Below the pieces are notes generated by a model. The model saw only the letters and a list, made by a program, of their open reading frames with translations, made no database searches and was not told the origin of the DNA. The position numbers and the translations under genes were made by a program. This document shows, piece after piece, positions 1 through 10,950 of a DNA stretch of 64,000 nt (positions are counted from its first letter, which is position 1; each line of letters starts with the position of its first letter). The DNA lies in the NCBI RefSeq assembly GCF_002097715.1, contig NZ_CP020737.1:1-64000 (forward strand). The letters run 5' to 3'. The stretch comes from Burkholderia ubonensis subsp. mesacidophila. Its GTDB lineage: Bacteria > Pseudomonadota > Gammaproteobacteria > Burkholderiales > Burkholderiaceae.

Positions 1-1029
1 ATGTACGAACGCTCGAAGCTGAACCCGGTGCTCACGTTCGACAACTTCGTGACGGGTAAAGCGAACCAGCTCGCGCGCGCCGCCGCGATCCAGGTCGCGG
101 ACAACCCCGGCATCTCGTACAACCCGCTGTTCCTGTACGGCGGCGTCGGCCTCGGCAAGACCCACCTGATCCACGCGATCGGCAACCAGCTGCTGCTCGA
201 CAAGCCCGGCGCGCGGATCCGCTACATCCACGCCGAACAGTACGTGTCCGACGTCGTGAAGGCGTACCAGCGCAAGGCGTTCGACGATTTCAAGCGCTAC
301 TATCATTCGCTCGACCTGCTGCTGATCGACGATATCCAGTTCTTCTCCGGCAAGTCGCGCACGCAGGAAGAGTTCTTCTACGCGTTCGAGGCGCTGGTCG
401 CGAACAAGGCGCAGGTGATCATCACCAGCGATACGTACCCGAAGGAGATTTCGGGGATCGACGATCGCCTGATCTCGCGCTTCGATTCGGGCCTGACCGT
501 CGCGATCGAGCCGCCCGAGCTGGAAATGCGCGTCGCGATCCTGATGCGCAAGGCGCAGTCGGAAGGCGTGAACCTGTCGGAGGACGTCGCGTTCTTCGTC
601 GCGAAGCACCTGCGCTCGAACGTGCGCGAACTCGAAGGCGCGCTGCGCAAGATCCTCGCGTATTCGAAGTTCCATGGCCGCGAGATCTCGATCGAGCTGA
701 CCAAGGAAGCGCTGAAGGACCTGCTGACCGTGCAGAACCGGCAGATCTCGGTCGAGAACATCCAGAAGACCGTCGCCGACTTCTACAACATCAAGGTCGC
801 CGACATGTATTCGAAGAAGCGTCCGGCGAACATCGCGCGGCCGCGGCAGATCGCGATGTACCTCGCGAAGGAGCTGACGCAGAAGAGCCTGCCGGAAATC
901 GGCGAACTGTTCGGCGGGCGCGATCACACCACCGTGCTGCACGCGGTGCGCAAGATCGCCGACGAGCGCAGCAAGGATGCGCAGCTCAACCACGAGCTGC
1001 ACGTGCTGGAACAGACGCTGAAGGGCTGA
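1..1029 (+). CDS. dnaA: Chromosomal replication initiator DnaA (5' end outside window)
   Basis: DnaA binds 9-bp DnaA boxes and melts the origin to load the replicative helicase. Only the C-terminal 342 residues lie in the window; the reading frame is open at base 1 and the first ATG is internal, so the N-terminal DnaB-interaction region is missing. Visible are the AAA+ Walker A (GGVGLGKT, fragment residues 47-54), Walker B (LLLIDDIQF, Asp110-Asp111 of the fragment), the arginine-finger region and the C-terminal DNA-binding domain with the DnaA signature [15 protein letters not shown] near residue 304. It is followed by a terminator and then dnaN on the same strand. The assignment is certain; only the start is unknown. 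Confidence 0.98.
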   Translation: MYERSKLNPVLTFDNFVTGKANQLARAAAIQVADNPGISYNPLFLYGGVGLGKTHLIHAIGNQLLLDKPGARIRYIHAEQYVSDVVKAYQRKAFDDFKRYYHSLDLLLIDDIQFFSGKSRTQEEFFYAFEALVANKAQVIITSDTYPKEISGIDDRLISRFDSGLTVAIEPPELEMRVAILMRKAQSEGVNLSEDVAFFVAKHLRSNVRELEGALRKILAYSKFHGREISIELTKEALKDLLTVQNRQISVENIQKTVADFYNIKVADMYSKKRPANIARPRQIAMYLAKELTQKSLPEIGELFGGRDHTTVLHAVRKIADERSKDAQLNHELHVLEQTLKG

Positions 1030-1056
1030 CCGGCAGCCGGGTTGAGAATTCGGCGT

Positions 1057-1088
1057 CCGCCCCAATTTAAGGGGGGCGGTTCGGTTTT
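1057..1088 (+). terminator. Rho-independent terminator after dnaA
   Basis: A 7-bp GC stem, CCGCCCC (1057-1063) with GGGGCGG (1073-1079), has a 9-nt loop and is followed by TTCGGTTTT. It lies 28 bases after the dnaA stop and before dnaN, so it probably ends or attenuates the dnaA transcript. Confidence 0.65.
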
Positions 1089-1192
1089 GAGGCACAATAT
1101 AGGTTTGACCGCTCCGGCGGCGAAGGGCCAAGAGCCCGGCCGGCGGGGCGTTGCGAGGCTGCTGCAGGCCGTTATCTCAACGAAGGAACTCT

Positions 1193-2299
1193 ATGCAACT
1201 GGTCAAGACCGAACGAGACACCCTCCTCAGGCCGCTGCAAACGGTCAGCGGCATCGTCGAACGCCGCCATACGTTGCCGATCCTCGCCAACCTGCTGATC
1301 ACCAAGAACGGTGCGGACGTTTCGTTCCTGTCGACCGACCTGGAGCTGCAAATCACGACGCGCGCCGATTTCGGCGTCGGCAACGACCAGGTCGCGACCA
1401 CCGTTGCCGCCCGCAAGCTGCTCGACATCCTGCGCGCGATGCCTGACGGCCAGGTCACGCTGTCGCTTGCCGACAAGCGCCTGACCGTCCAGTCCGGCAA
1501 GAGCCGCTTCGCACTGCAGACGCTCGCGGCCGACGAGTTCCCGACCGTCGCGCAGGCGAAGGATTTCGGCGCGAGCCTCAGCGTCCCGCAGAAGTCGTTC
1601 CGCCAGCTGCTCGGCATGGTGCACTTCGCGATGGCGCAGCAGGACATCCGCTACTACCTGAACGGCATGCTGCTAGTCGTCGACGGCGACCAGCTGATGG
1701 CCGTTGCGACCGATGGTCACCGCCTCGCGTTCTCGTCGATGAAAATCGAGGGCGGCGCATTCGGCCGCCAGGAAGTGATCGTGCCCCGCAAGACCATCCT
1801 CGAACTGCAGCGCCTGCTCGAGGACATCGACGACACCGTTACGATCGACATCGCGCAGACCCAGGCGAAGTTCACGTTCGGCCAGGTCGAGCTCGTGTCG
1901 AAGCTGGTCGAGGGCAAGTTCCCCGACTTCCAGCGCGTGATCCCGAAGGCGCACAAGAACACGTTCGAGATCGGCCGTGAGGAACTGCAGCGTTCGCTGC
2001 AGCGCGCGGCGATCCTGACCTCGGACAAGTTCAAGGGCGTGCGCTGCATCATCGCGCCGGGCCAGCTGAAGATCATGTCGACCAACGCCGACCAGGAAGA
2101 GGCGCAGGAAGAGCTGGAAATCGCCTACCAGGGCGACACCGTCGACATCGGCTTCAACGTCACCTATCTCCTCGACGTGCTCGCGAACCTGAAGGTCGAC
2201 ACCGTGCAGGTGAGCCTCGGCGACGCCAGCTCGAGCGCCCTGATCACGGTGCCCGAGAACGACGAGTTCAAGTATGTCGTGATGCCGATGCGCATCTGA
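1193..2299 (+). CDS. dnaN: DNA polymerase III sliding clamp (beta subunit)
   Basis: The beta clamp is a ring-shaped dimer that tethers DNA polymerase III and other replication and repair factors to DNA. The 368-residue protein starts MQLVKTERDTLL and ends VVMPMRI, the conserved clamp C-terminus, and its length is normal for the family (about 366). The frame is open further upstream, but the ATG at 1193 is preceded at good distance by GAAGGAA (1182-1188) and matches the usual clamp N-terminus. It lies between dnaA and gyrB, the classical bacterial arrangement. Assignment certain. Confidence 0.98.
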   Translation: MQLVKTERDTLLRPLQTVSGIVERRHTLPILANLLITKNGADVSFLSTDLELQITTRADFGVGNDQVATTVAARKLLDILRAMPDGQVTLSLADKRLTVQSGKSRFALQTLAADEFPTVAQAKDFGASLSVPQKSFRQLLGMVHFAMAQQDIRYYLNGMLLVVDGDQLMAVATDGHRLAFSSMKIEGGAFGRQEVIVPRKTILELQRLLEDIDDTVTIDIAQTQAKFTFGQVELVSKLVEGKFPDFQRVIPKAHKNTFEIGREELQRSLQRAAILTSDKFKGVRCIIAPGQLKIMSTNADQEEAQEELEIAYQGDTVDIGFNVTYLLDVLANLKVDTVQVSLGDASSSALITVPENDEFKYVVMPMRI

Positions 2300-2321
2300 C
2301 GCGCGCGACATCACGACACAC

Positions 2322-2353
2322 ACCAGGGGGCGGCAAGCCCCTTTGGCGTTTTT
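2322..2353 (+). terminator. Probable terminator after dnaN
   Basis: An AGGGG...CCCCT hairpin (about 2325-2342) with a CGGCAAG-type loop is followed by TTTGGCGTTTTT. It lies 25 bases past the dnaN stop and before gyrB. It is a moderate-quality intrinsic terminator. Confidence 0.5.
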
Positions 2354-2464
2354 ATGGCGAATCTAAAACCCATCCGTTTGGCGCCGGGCCGGTGCCTCGG
2401 ACGGGTCAGGAAAACTGGAGCGGCCCGGCGTTTTCGTGAAGAAACGCACCGCGCCGCCGCTTGA

Positions 2465-4966
<2,502 letters not shown>

Positions 4967-5015
4967 AGATCGTATAGCAGCTAGAGTTTGGTTCCGACGA
5001 TAGTCAGACGTAGTT

Positions 5016-5095
5016 GAAAAATCGCGATAGCGTGGCTATGAACCGTATGTTGACGTAGCAAGCGATACAAGCTGCGTTATCGCGTATGATTTTTC
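5016..5095. repeat. Interrupted inverted repeat at the island edge
   Basis: The left arm GAAAAATCGCGATA (5016-5029) is mirrored by TATCGCG-TAT-GATTTTTC (5078-5095), that is, the exact reverse complement broken by a 4-base insertion, with a 48-bp loop. It may be a terminator-like or recombination structure left by island insertion. The function is unknown. Confidence 0.45.
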
Positions 5096-5538
5096 GTACA
5101 CGATCACTCGATCGTAAAAGATGTGCTCGCCCGGGCGCCAAGGCACGTCTAACCTCGCTTTTTACATTCAAAATCTTCGCTTTCAAGTGTTTTAATCGAC
5201 AGTCGTATACTCCGCCTCCACTTCCGATATGTGGCGCTCGGCAAATCGTCCACAGACATCTTACCGCACCGGTCAGATACTACGTCTTCGCTTCGCTTTC
5301 CAGTTGCTATGCCGAGCACATCATCCCCTGTCCCCTGAAACACTCTGACACGCTTTAGATCCAGGAACTGTCACAACAATCGGCCTTCGGCGGCGCCCGT
5401 CTGCCCGTTAGCACAGCCGAAATCCGGCAAAAGGTTCTTCTTGCACAACCACGTGAACAAAGAGGCTATCACCGGCAGATACGCCCCGGGCTCAGGGGCC
5501 ACGGGACAGCTCCATTCCATCAGCGCCACTGGACCTAC

Positions 5539-5567
5539 CTGACGCCTGCAGATGGCGTAGGTACAAT
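5539..5567 (+). promoter_or_regulatory. Putative sigma-70 promoter of the five-gene accessory operon
   Basis: The -35-like CTGACG (5539-5544) and -10-like TACAAT (5562-5567) are separated by exactly 17 bp and lie 28 bp upstream of the first ATG (5596). This is the only good promoter-like pair seen directly upstream of the operon. Confidence 0.5.
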
Positions 5568-5595
5568 CTCGCAGGAAAAACCCCAAGCTCCACTC

Positions 5596-7461
5596 ATGAC
5601 GGCTTACAAAATTCAGTCGACAAGCGTTCGAGCGTGCAAGAAGCACCTCACGCTCACAAACAAGCGAGGAACAGTTTCTTCGCTGACCGTACATCGATTC
5701 GCTATGCTCGGCGCAGGCGATCACATATCAATTTCCGGATCTCCGTCCAACCCTACGTTGACGGTACAAGCACAGTCCGGCGGTCAAATCCCGGTGCTTC
5801 CACGGTTCGAGAATCATAGAGAAGTGCGGTTCGGAGCCGACAATATTAATATACTCGTTACTGAAATCAGCACCGAAATTGAGCTTGCTGAATATCAAAG
5901 GCTGGGACAATTTCACTATAAGGGCATCGACTTTCAGAGTGAGTCTGGCCGCGCCACCCCAAAAGAGACCGGTGGTCGAAAGGCAATTCTTCTGGCAAGC
6001 GTTAAAAAAGGCAGTGCATCAAGGGCCATTGGATATATCGAAATACAAATGCCTCTGCTGATGTGCAAGCCCAGGCACGATCTTTTCTCTCGACCATTCA
6101 TTAGCAAAAAAGCAAAAATCGGTTGGGAGACGTGGCTTGGAGACGGGCAAAAATATGTCAACAGAATTGCCAGAATCGCTAGGGTGGTGGTAGACCCCGA
6201 ATTTAGAGGAATTGGAGCATCTTCGATTTTGGTAGAAGAAGCAAAAAAATTCTGCGCCGAGCGATGGCACATTGGAGGAGAGCGCCCGCTATTTATTGAA
6301 ATATCAGCAGAAATGCTTCGGTATATCGATTTCGTCACCCGAGCGGGGCTTTATTTCATCGGGAACACAGAAGGCAACCTCAATAGAATATCAAAAGATC
6401 TACGCAGCATTCAAAATGGTGCAAGCGGAAAATCCGGCATAATGAGTTTGCAGCGAAAATATCACACCGCATTTACAACATACTGCAATAAAACCGGGAG
6501 AAATTTCGACGAAGCTCGTCTCATTCTTTCTGATTTGCTTCGAGCGAAAGATCCAAGATCTGAAATGGCATCCGATGAATGGCTTGCATTTCGCCCCATC
6601 CTCAGATTTCCGATCCCTTATTATTTGGGTGGATTAGACGAAGAATCCAACGCATATATCGAAGATGGTCTTCTTGAGAAAACCAGCGAGACGGCCAACA
6701 CGTCCGTCACGTCTAACTCTACGCTCAAAAATAGCTCAACAGCTGATTCGCTAGAATATGACAGCCTGGAAGTTTCCGTAAGCTACGACATACCATTATC
6801 CCCATACGTTCGATTGATAATGGATAGCTTCGGGATTGAGACGAGTAAAATATCGAATCGAGTGGTTGGCCCCGTCGACATATCACTTTCTCGAGGATCA
6901 ATATCTTTAATAACCGGCGCAAGTGGAGCGGGAAAATCTATTCTTCTGCAAGCCCTTTCGTCCGAATCGATGCCATATGGAGTGACAAAGAATTTCTCAG
7001 GAAACTCCAATTTCCTAAAAACCTGTACATTATCGGCTCTTCCGGACGGAATACCGATCTTCCAATATTTTGCAGACTTGTATGGACCAGAGCGAGCTTT
7101 TGACGCGCTGTGTCACGTGGGCTTGAGCGAAGCAATGGTGTTCATAAAACCATTTGAATTACTCAGCATGGGTCAGCGATATAGGACCATGTTCGCCAAT
7201 TTAATACTCAGCGATGCCGATGTTTGGTTAGTGGACGAATTCTGCAGCAATCTCGATCCAATTACCTCAAAAATCCTTTCAGTTAGATTGAAGAAATTGG
7301 CGAAACGCATGGGACGCTTTGTAGCTGTTGCCTCAGCCAACACCGGTCATTTCATAGACGCCCTGAATCCAGATAAAGTTTATGTCGTCCGAATCGGCGG
7401 AAATGTAACAAAAATGAGCTCGCGGGAGTATAGAAATGGCTTTTTCGACAAAGGTTTCTGA
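5596..7461 (+). CDS. GNAT acetyltransferase-like / ABC ATPase fusion, gene 1 of five-gene accessory operon
   Basis: This 621-residue protein joins a GNAT-like domain to an ABC-type ATPase domain. The GNAT part spans roughly residues 80-260, with acetyl-CoA-loop motif VVVDPEFRGIGASS near 198-211. The ATPase part spans roughly 420-610: Walker A GASGAGKS at about 441-448, an LSMGQ signature near 522 and Walker B DVWLVDE near 541-547. The usual H-loop histidine region reads ASANTGH, so the histidine is displaced. There are no membrane segments, so it is not a transporter; the ATPase resembles DNA-maintenance or conflict-system ABC proteins. The start is not certain (an AGGAAA lies 17 bp upstream of the ATG). 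The gene overlaps the next by 26 bp and is AT-rich compared with the chromosome. The function is inferred, not known. Confidence 0.75.
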   Translation: MTAYKIQSTSVRACKKHLTLTNKRGTVSSLTVHRFAMLGAGDHISISGSPSNPTLTVQAQSGGQIPVLPRFENHREVRFGADNINILVTEISTEIELAEYQRLGQFHYKGIDFQSESGRATPKETGGRKAILLASVKKGSASRAIGYIEIQMPLLMCKPRHDLFSRPFISKKAKIGWETWLGDGQKYVNRIARIARVVVDPEFRGIGASSILVEEAKKFCAERWHIGGERPLFIEISAEMLRYIDFVTRAGLYFIGNTEGNLNRISKDLRSIQNGASGKSGIMSLQRKYHTAFTTYCNKTGRNFDEARLILSDLLRAKDPRSEMASDEWLAFRPILRFPIPYYLGGLDEESNAYIEDGLLEKTSETANTSVTSNSTLKNSSTADSLEYDSLEVSVSYDIPLSPYVRLIMDSFGIETSKISNRVVGPVDISLSRGSISLITGASGAGKSILLQALSSESMPYGVTKNFSGNSNFLKTCTLSALPDGIPIFQYFADLYGPERAFDALCHVGLSEAMVFIKPFELLSMGQRYRTMFANLILSDADVWLVDEFCSNLDPITSKILSVRLKKLAKRMGRFVAVASANTGHFIDALNPDKVYVVRIGGNVTKMSSREYRNGFFDKGF

Positions 7462-8833
7462 AGCATTTGGTCGCGTAATTGAAAAATCCTCTTACGGCAT
7501 TGCCGACCCAGTAGTCAAGTGTACATATATTCAAAAGGGCCACAATTTGATTGTAGGGCGATCGAGCTCGAATCCATCTCCGGAGAATCTCCTTTTCCTT
7601 GGAAAAGTTCTTGAGTCATGCCCTAGTAACAATATGCTTGCTAGCGACGTCTGGTTGGACGTCGCATTTCCTCACGTTATTTATATTTCCGGAACTCGAG
7701 GAAGCGGGAAAAGTTTCGATCTTGGGGTTCTAATTGAAGGAATTTCCAGATTATCGGAGCCAACACAAATACAACAACAAGTACAACCAATTACAAGCAT
7801 ATTGCTCGACACTCAAAATCAATTTTGGACATTAAAATACAGCCCAAATCTCAATATCCCTGAGCACAGAAAACAACTTGACGATCTAGCAGAGTGGAAA
7901 ATACCACCAAATAAAGTTTCGGATATTGAGTTATTTAGCCCAAGGGGATCACCAAAATTAATTGGTGACGAAACTGAATTCTCTATCCGCCCTTGCGACG
8001 TTGAGCTTCCCGAATGGTGCGCGCTGCTCGGTCAAGAGGTTTATAGCCCACAGGGTCATGTCCTTCGTGCAGCTTTGAAACGACTATCGGGCCGGAATTT
8101 TGCCATTTCAGATTTGCTGGCCGATATCAACAGAGACGCAAACTGGCCAGGCATTTCCGAAAGTACTAGAAATGCAGTCAGCTATAAACTTGAAGATTAT
8201 TCTGATTCTGGATTATTTGATCCAAATGGATTGCGAATTGTCGATCTTCTTAAAGAGGGACGATGCAACGTTTTCATGGTAAGAGAGCTTAGCGACGGAG
8301 ATAAATCCTTAGTTACGGCAATTATTGCAAAATCACTATTTCGCACTATGGGTGATTTTCATAGTCGAATGAAATTGGCGAAATTTCGAGGCGAGAAGGC
8401 CGCTGGCCCGATATTGCCAGGGCGTGTTTGGTTTCTAATCGACGAAGCCCATGTAGTCGCCGGGAAAGGAAATGACAGTCCGGCAAGGGACGCCCTTGTA
8501 GAATTCGTGAAACGGGGGCGCGACGCCGGACTATCGTTGGTACTGGCGACTCAACAACCGTCAGCTGTCGATGATCGAATACTAAGTCAAGTAAATTTCT
8601 CACTAAACCATCGATTGACATTTCAAAGCGACGTGACGTCTGCAATCTCAAGAATTCCAACAAAAATTGTTTCCAGTATGCGAACAGGCGGGGCAACTAT
8701 TTCGGATTTCGGAGATATGTTACGATACCTCGAATCTGGCGACTGTTTCTTGGGTGACCAAAGTACAAGTCGATGCCTACTTGTTAAAATTCGACCAAGG
8801 GTGACTGCACATGGTGGGTATAGCCCAACCTGA
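7436..8833 (+). CDS. HerA/FtsK-like P-loop ATPase, gene 2 of five-gene accessory operon
   Basis: The 465-residue protein has Walker A GTRGSGKS (residues 86-93), an extended Walker B RVWFLIDEAH (Asp336-Glu337) and a downstream VLATQQPSAVDDRI segment. This order is typical of HerA-type DNA-pumping ATPases (DUF87-like), which form hexameric rings acting with nucleases. No transmembrane segment is visible, which argues against FtsK itself. The start ATG at 7436 has a GGGAG site about 9 bp upstream and lies inside the end of gene 1. The gene overlaps gene 3 by 23 bp, so translation is probably coupled. HerA ATPases are frequent in anti-phage systems; that role here is inference from context. Confidence 0.8.
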   Translation: MAFSTKVSEAFGRVIEKSSYGIADPVVKCTYIQKGHNLIVGRSSSNPSPENLLFLGKVLESCPSNNMLASDVWLDVAFPHVIYISGTRGSGKSFDLGVLIEGISRLSEPTQIQQQVQPITSILLDTQNQFWTLKYSPNLNIPEHRKQLDDLAEWKIPPNKVSDIELFSPRGSPKLIGDETEFSIRPCDVELPEWCALLGQEVYSPQGHVLRAALKRLSGRNFAISDLLADINRDANWPGISESTRNAVSYKLEDYSDSGLFDPNGLRIVDLLKEGRCNVFMVRELSDGDKSLVTAIIAKSLFRTMGDFHSRMKLAKFRGEKAAGPILPGRVWFLIDEAHVVAGKGNDSPARDALVEFVKRGRDAGLSLVLATQQPSAVDDRILSQVNFSLNHRLTFQSDVTSAISRIPTKIVSSMRTGGATISDFGDMLRYLESGDCFLGDQSTSRCLLVKIRPRVTAHGGYSPT

Positions 8834-10016
8834 AAATTTTGGCTTTTTCCTGCGAAAGGTTGGATATTCAGTCGGCCTCGAGAATACTTTTGGCCGATTT
8901 TCGGATTTTTGTGAGGAATATTCACGTACGCCGCAGCTTAAGATCGGTGATTGGTCAAATTTGATTCATCACCGATGGAATCTTAAAACAAGCAATATAT
9001 CTGACGTGTTTGCTTCATTGGGAATTGCACAAGTTACCAGTCAAGGTATTTTTGCAGGCCCTTTTGGCGAGGCCGGAGCAATTTGCGTTCGACTATTGGA
9101 CACAAAATCGGAGCGGGAAGAGGCGCTGAGACACATTCTCGCTTTAAGTATTTTGCTCGCCGATGGTGATATTTTTCTCAATTGCCTTGCTGCCGAGTTT
9201 CAACCAGATGATATTTCACGCAGATTAATGTCAATGGTTTTAGTGAAGCGGCAGAGCTTATTCGAGTTATTTAAGAGTCAAGGGGAACGCGAGGCTATCG
9301 CAGCCGCCGTTACGATCGAGAGGCAACGCACAAATAAGGGAGGCGCCAGTAAAGTATCTCGATTGACTGCCGCTACTTCGGCAGGTCTCACCGGCGGATT
9401 AGGACATTTAGGACTTCCAAAGCCTAAAGATGTTTATGCCATGGATCCTCCATCAGGCGATTACATTCGCCATGTCATACCTTCTCGGCGCGAATGGGCT
9501 CGAAGCTTAGGACTCTGTGGGAAGGACGGGGCAGTTACATCCCAGGGATGGCATTGGCTTCAATGCATAGGAAAAGCCGGGTTTACGTTCGATAGTGGGG
9601 AGTACAGCTTGCGTCCCACAAAATTCGAACTTGAGCGTAGTCGCCTAGCATCGATTCGAGAGCTTATGGCTCATGCTCCGAGTACTTGGGACTACGTCTC
9701 TCTGGTATCATCCGGCCTTACGGTCACTGACACTTGGGAAAAGAATTCGCTAGACAACGACGAGATTGCGGCCATCACTCTATGTTTTTTTGATGTATTT
9801 CGAGATTTTGCTCAGGATCGTCGTATATTGCGAAACGAACTTCCTCTGCTTGTGGCACTATCTGCATATATGGGGATATCGCGAGCAAGGGGAGAATCGC
9901 TCATCGACTATGAAGCTTGGCTAAAATGCGACCTACCTCAGAAATTTGGCATAAAGGTTCGTTCATCCCGCACAATTGAGCTAGGAATTATTGCACCGAG
10001 CAATGGGCAAAATTAA
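8811..10016 (+). CDS. Uncharacterised protein, gene 3 of five-gene accessory operon
   Basis: I do not recognise this 401-residue protein. It is largely alpha-helical by appearance, with several stretches that could be winged-helix units (for example around residues 1-80 and 235-300) and a Gly/Thr/Ser-rich linker near 180-205. There is no signal peptide, membrane segment or P-loop. A NurA-type nuclease is common beside HerA, but I cannot see NurA's conserved acidic motifs. It overlaps the HerA-like gene upstream and the nuclease gene downstream, so its product is probably made in fixed ratio with them and may be an adaptor or DNA-binding subunit. Confidence 0.7.
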   Translation: MVGIAQPENFGFFLRKVGYSVGLENTFGRFSDFCEEYSRTPQLKIGDWSNLIHHRWNLKTSNISDVFASLGIAQVTSQGIFAGPFGEAGAICVRLLDTKSEREEALRHILALSILLADGDIFLNCLAAEFQPDDISRRLMSMVLVKRQSLFELFKSQGEREAIAAAVTIERQRTNKGGASKVSRLTAATSAGLTGGLGHLGLPKPKDVYAMDPPSGDYIRHVIPSRREWARSLGLCGKDGAVTSQGWHWLQCIGKAGFTFDSGEYSLRPTKFELERSRLASIRELMAHAPSTWDYVSLVSSGLTVTDTWEKNSLDNDEIAAITLCFFDVFRDFAQDRRILRNELPLLVALSAYMGISRARGESLIDYEAWLKCDLPQKFGIKVRSSRTIELGIIAPSNGQN

Positions 10017-10950
10017 TCTTCACCGTCAATTCGTAACGGATTTGGTCAAATCTGGTGACGCGCAGCTTCCTAATCGAGTTCTTAGGAAAGTATTCACGGA
10101 TACAGGCGACTTCCGGGCAGATCGCGACGACCATCCATATAAAGGCATCGAGGATGCTTGGATTCGGGTTGTAAGTCGCGGAAATACTGCTTATAGAGTT
10201 ATCTACTTGCGACAGCGAGATGAGATTACGCTCTATCGAGCCGGACCACATTCGGTGGAAGATAATTTAGCCCGCCCGGGTCTAGCCGAAAAATTTTCCG
10301 TTGTATCTCACGATGTTATTGAGGCTGCGCTGAGACCAGTTGGAGGTTCAGCCATATCCCAAGAACTCGCTAGAGCGAGGAAAAATTCAATCGAAAATGA
10401 AGCATCTCGGTTTACGAAAAATCACGAAAGCCTACGCTTATATGAAAAAATTGTCGGCCGGCGCCTTCTTCCGCATAAAGAAGTAGTTTTCGTATCACCT
10501 CATATATCCTTCGATTTAATTGCGCCCACTCAAATTTTTGGTCAAATGCTCGATGAATGGGTATGCGATGAATGCACCGTTACGTTTATTACTCGCCCAC
10601 CGAACACCGATGAACTTCCCAACTTTGATCAGCTGGAAGGGCGCGGCTTTTCAGTTCTCTACGTTCCGCGATTGCATGCGAAGGCGTATATGTTCAAGGT
10701 TGATAAAAATAAATTAAGCACCTTTCAGGAAAACGCCACCGACTTAGCCCTCGTCGGATCAGCCGATTTGACAAATTTTGGATTCAATCCGAATGGGTTA
10801 AGAAATGAAGAACCGCAGCTTGAACTCAACTATCAGATCAACGTCGAAGATCAGGACGAGCTCGACGGATTTTTTGCTTATTTGGCTAGTGTGAGTGTTA
10901 GTCACGACGTCGTGCGAAACAATCTTTCGAGTATCGGAGCAACGCTATGA
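10003..10950 (+). CDS. RelE-like domain fused to phospholipase D-like nuclease domain, gene 4 of the operon
   Basis: From the ATG at 10003 the protein has 315 residues; a TTG at 9991 with an AGGA site would add four. Residues about 40-90 read like the core of RelE/YafQ-type toxins (YRVIYLRQRDEITLYRAGPH). Residues about 120-310 form a phospholipase D-like domain with a single HxK motif (HAKAYMF, His225 and Lys227) and the GSADLTNFGF segment usual after it. The canonical HxKxxxxD aspartate position is lysine, with an Asp two residues on. Single-HKD proteins of this group often dimerise into nucleases. The gene overlaps gene 3 by 14 bp and gene 5 by an ATGA. It is the likely effector of the operon (inference). 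Confidence 0.72.
   Translation: MGKINLHRQFVTDLVKSGDAQLPNRVLRKVFTDTGDFRADRDDHPYKGIEDAWIRVVSRGNTAYRVIYLRQRDEITLYRAGPHSVEDNLARPGLAEKFSVVSHDVIEAALRPVGGSAISQELARARKNSIENEASRFTKNHESLRLYEKIVGRRLLPHKEVVFVSPHISFDLIAPTQIFGQMLDEWVCDECTVTFITRPPNTDELPNFDQLEGRGFSVLYVPRLHAKAYMFKVDKNKLSTFQENATDLALVGSADLTNFGFNPNGLRNEEPQLELNYQINVEDQDELDGFFAYLASVSVSHDVVRNNLSSIGATL

Larger units (their letters stand above)
4967..5595. other. 629-bp stretch after gyrB, left edge of the AT-rich island
   Basis: I see no convincing gene here. Base composition drops to AT-rich immediately after gyrB. It holds an interrupted inverted repeat (5016-5029 with 5078-5095), a TATACT promoter-like hexamer at 5206, and a short minus-strand reading frame ending at 5371 that has no recognisable family. 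A promoter for the downstream operon lies at its right end. No integrase, transposase or tRNA that would explain the island's insertion is visible. Confidence 0.6.

Noticed and set aside
5371..5724. Minus-strand 117-codon frame at the island edge
   Set aside because: No ribosome-binding site or recognisable family; its upstream half overlaps gene 1 of the accessory operon. Left out as a gene.
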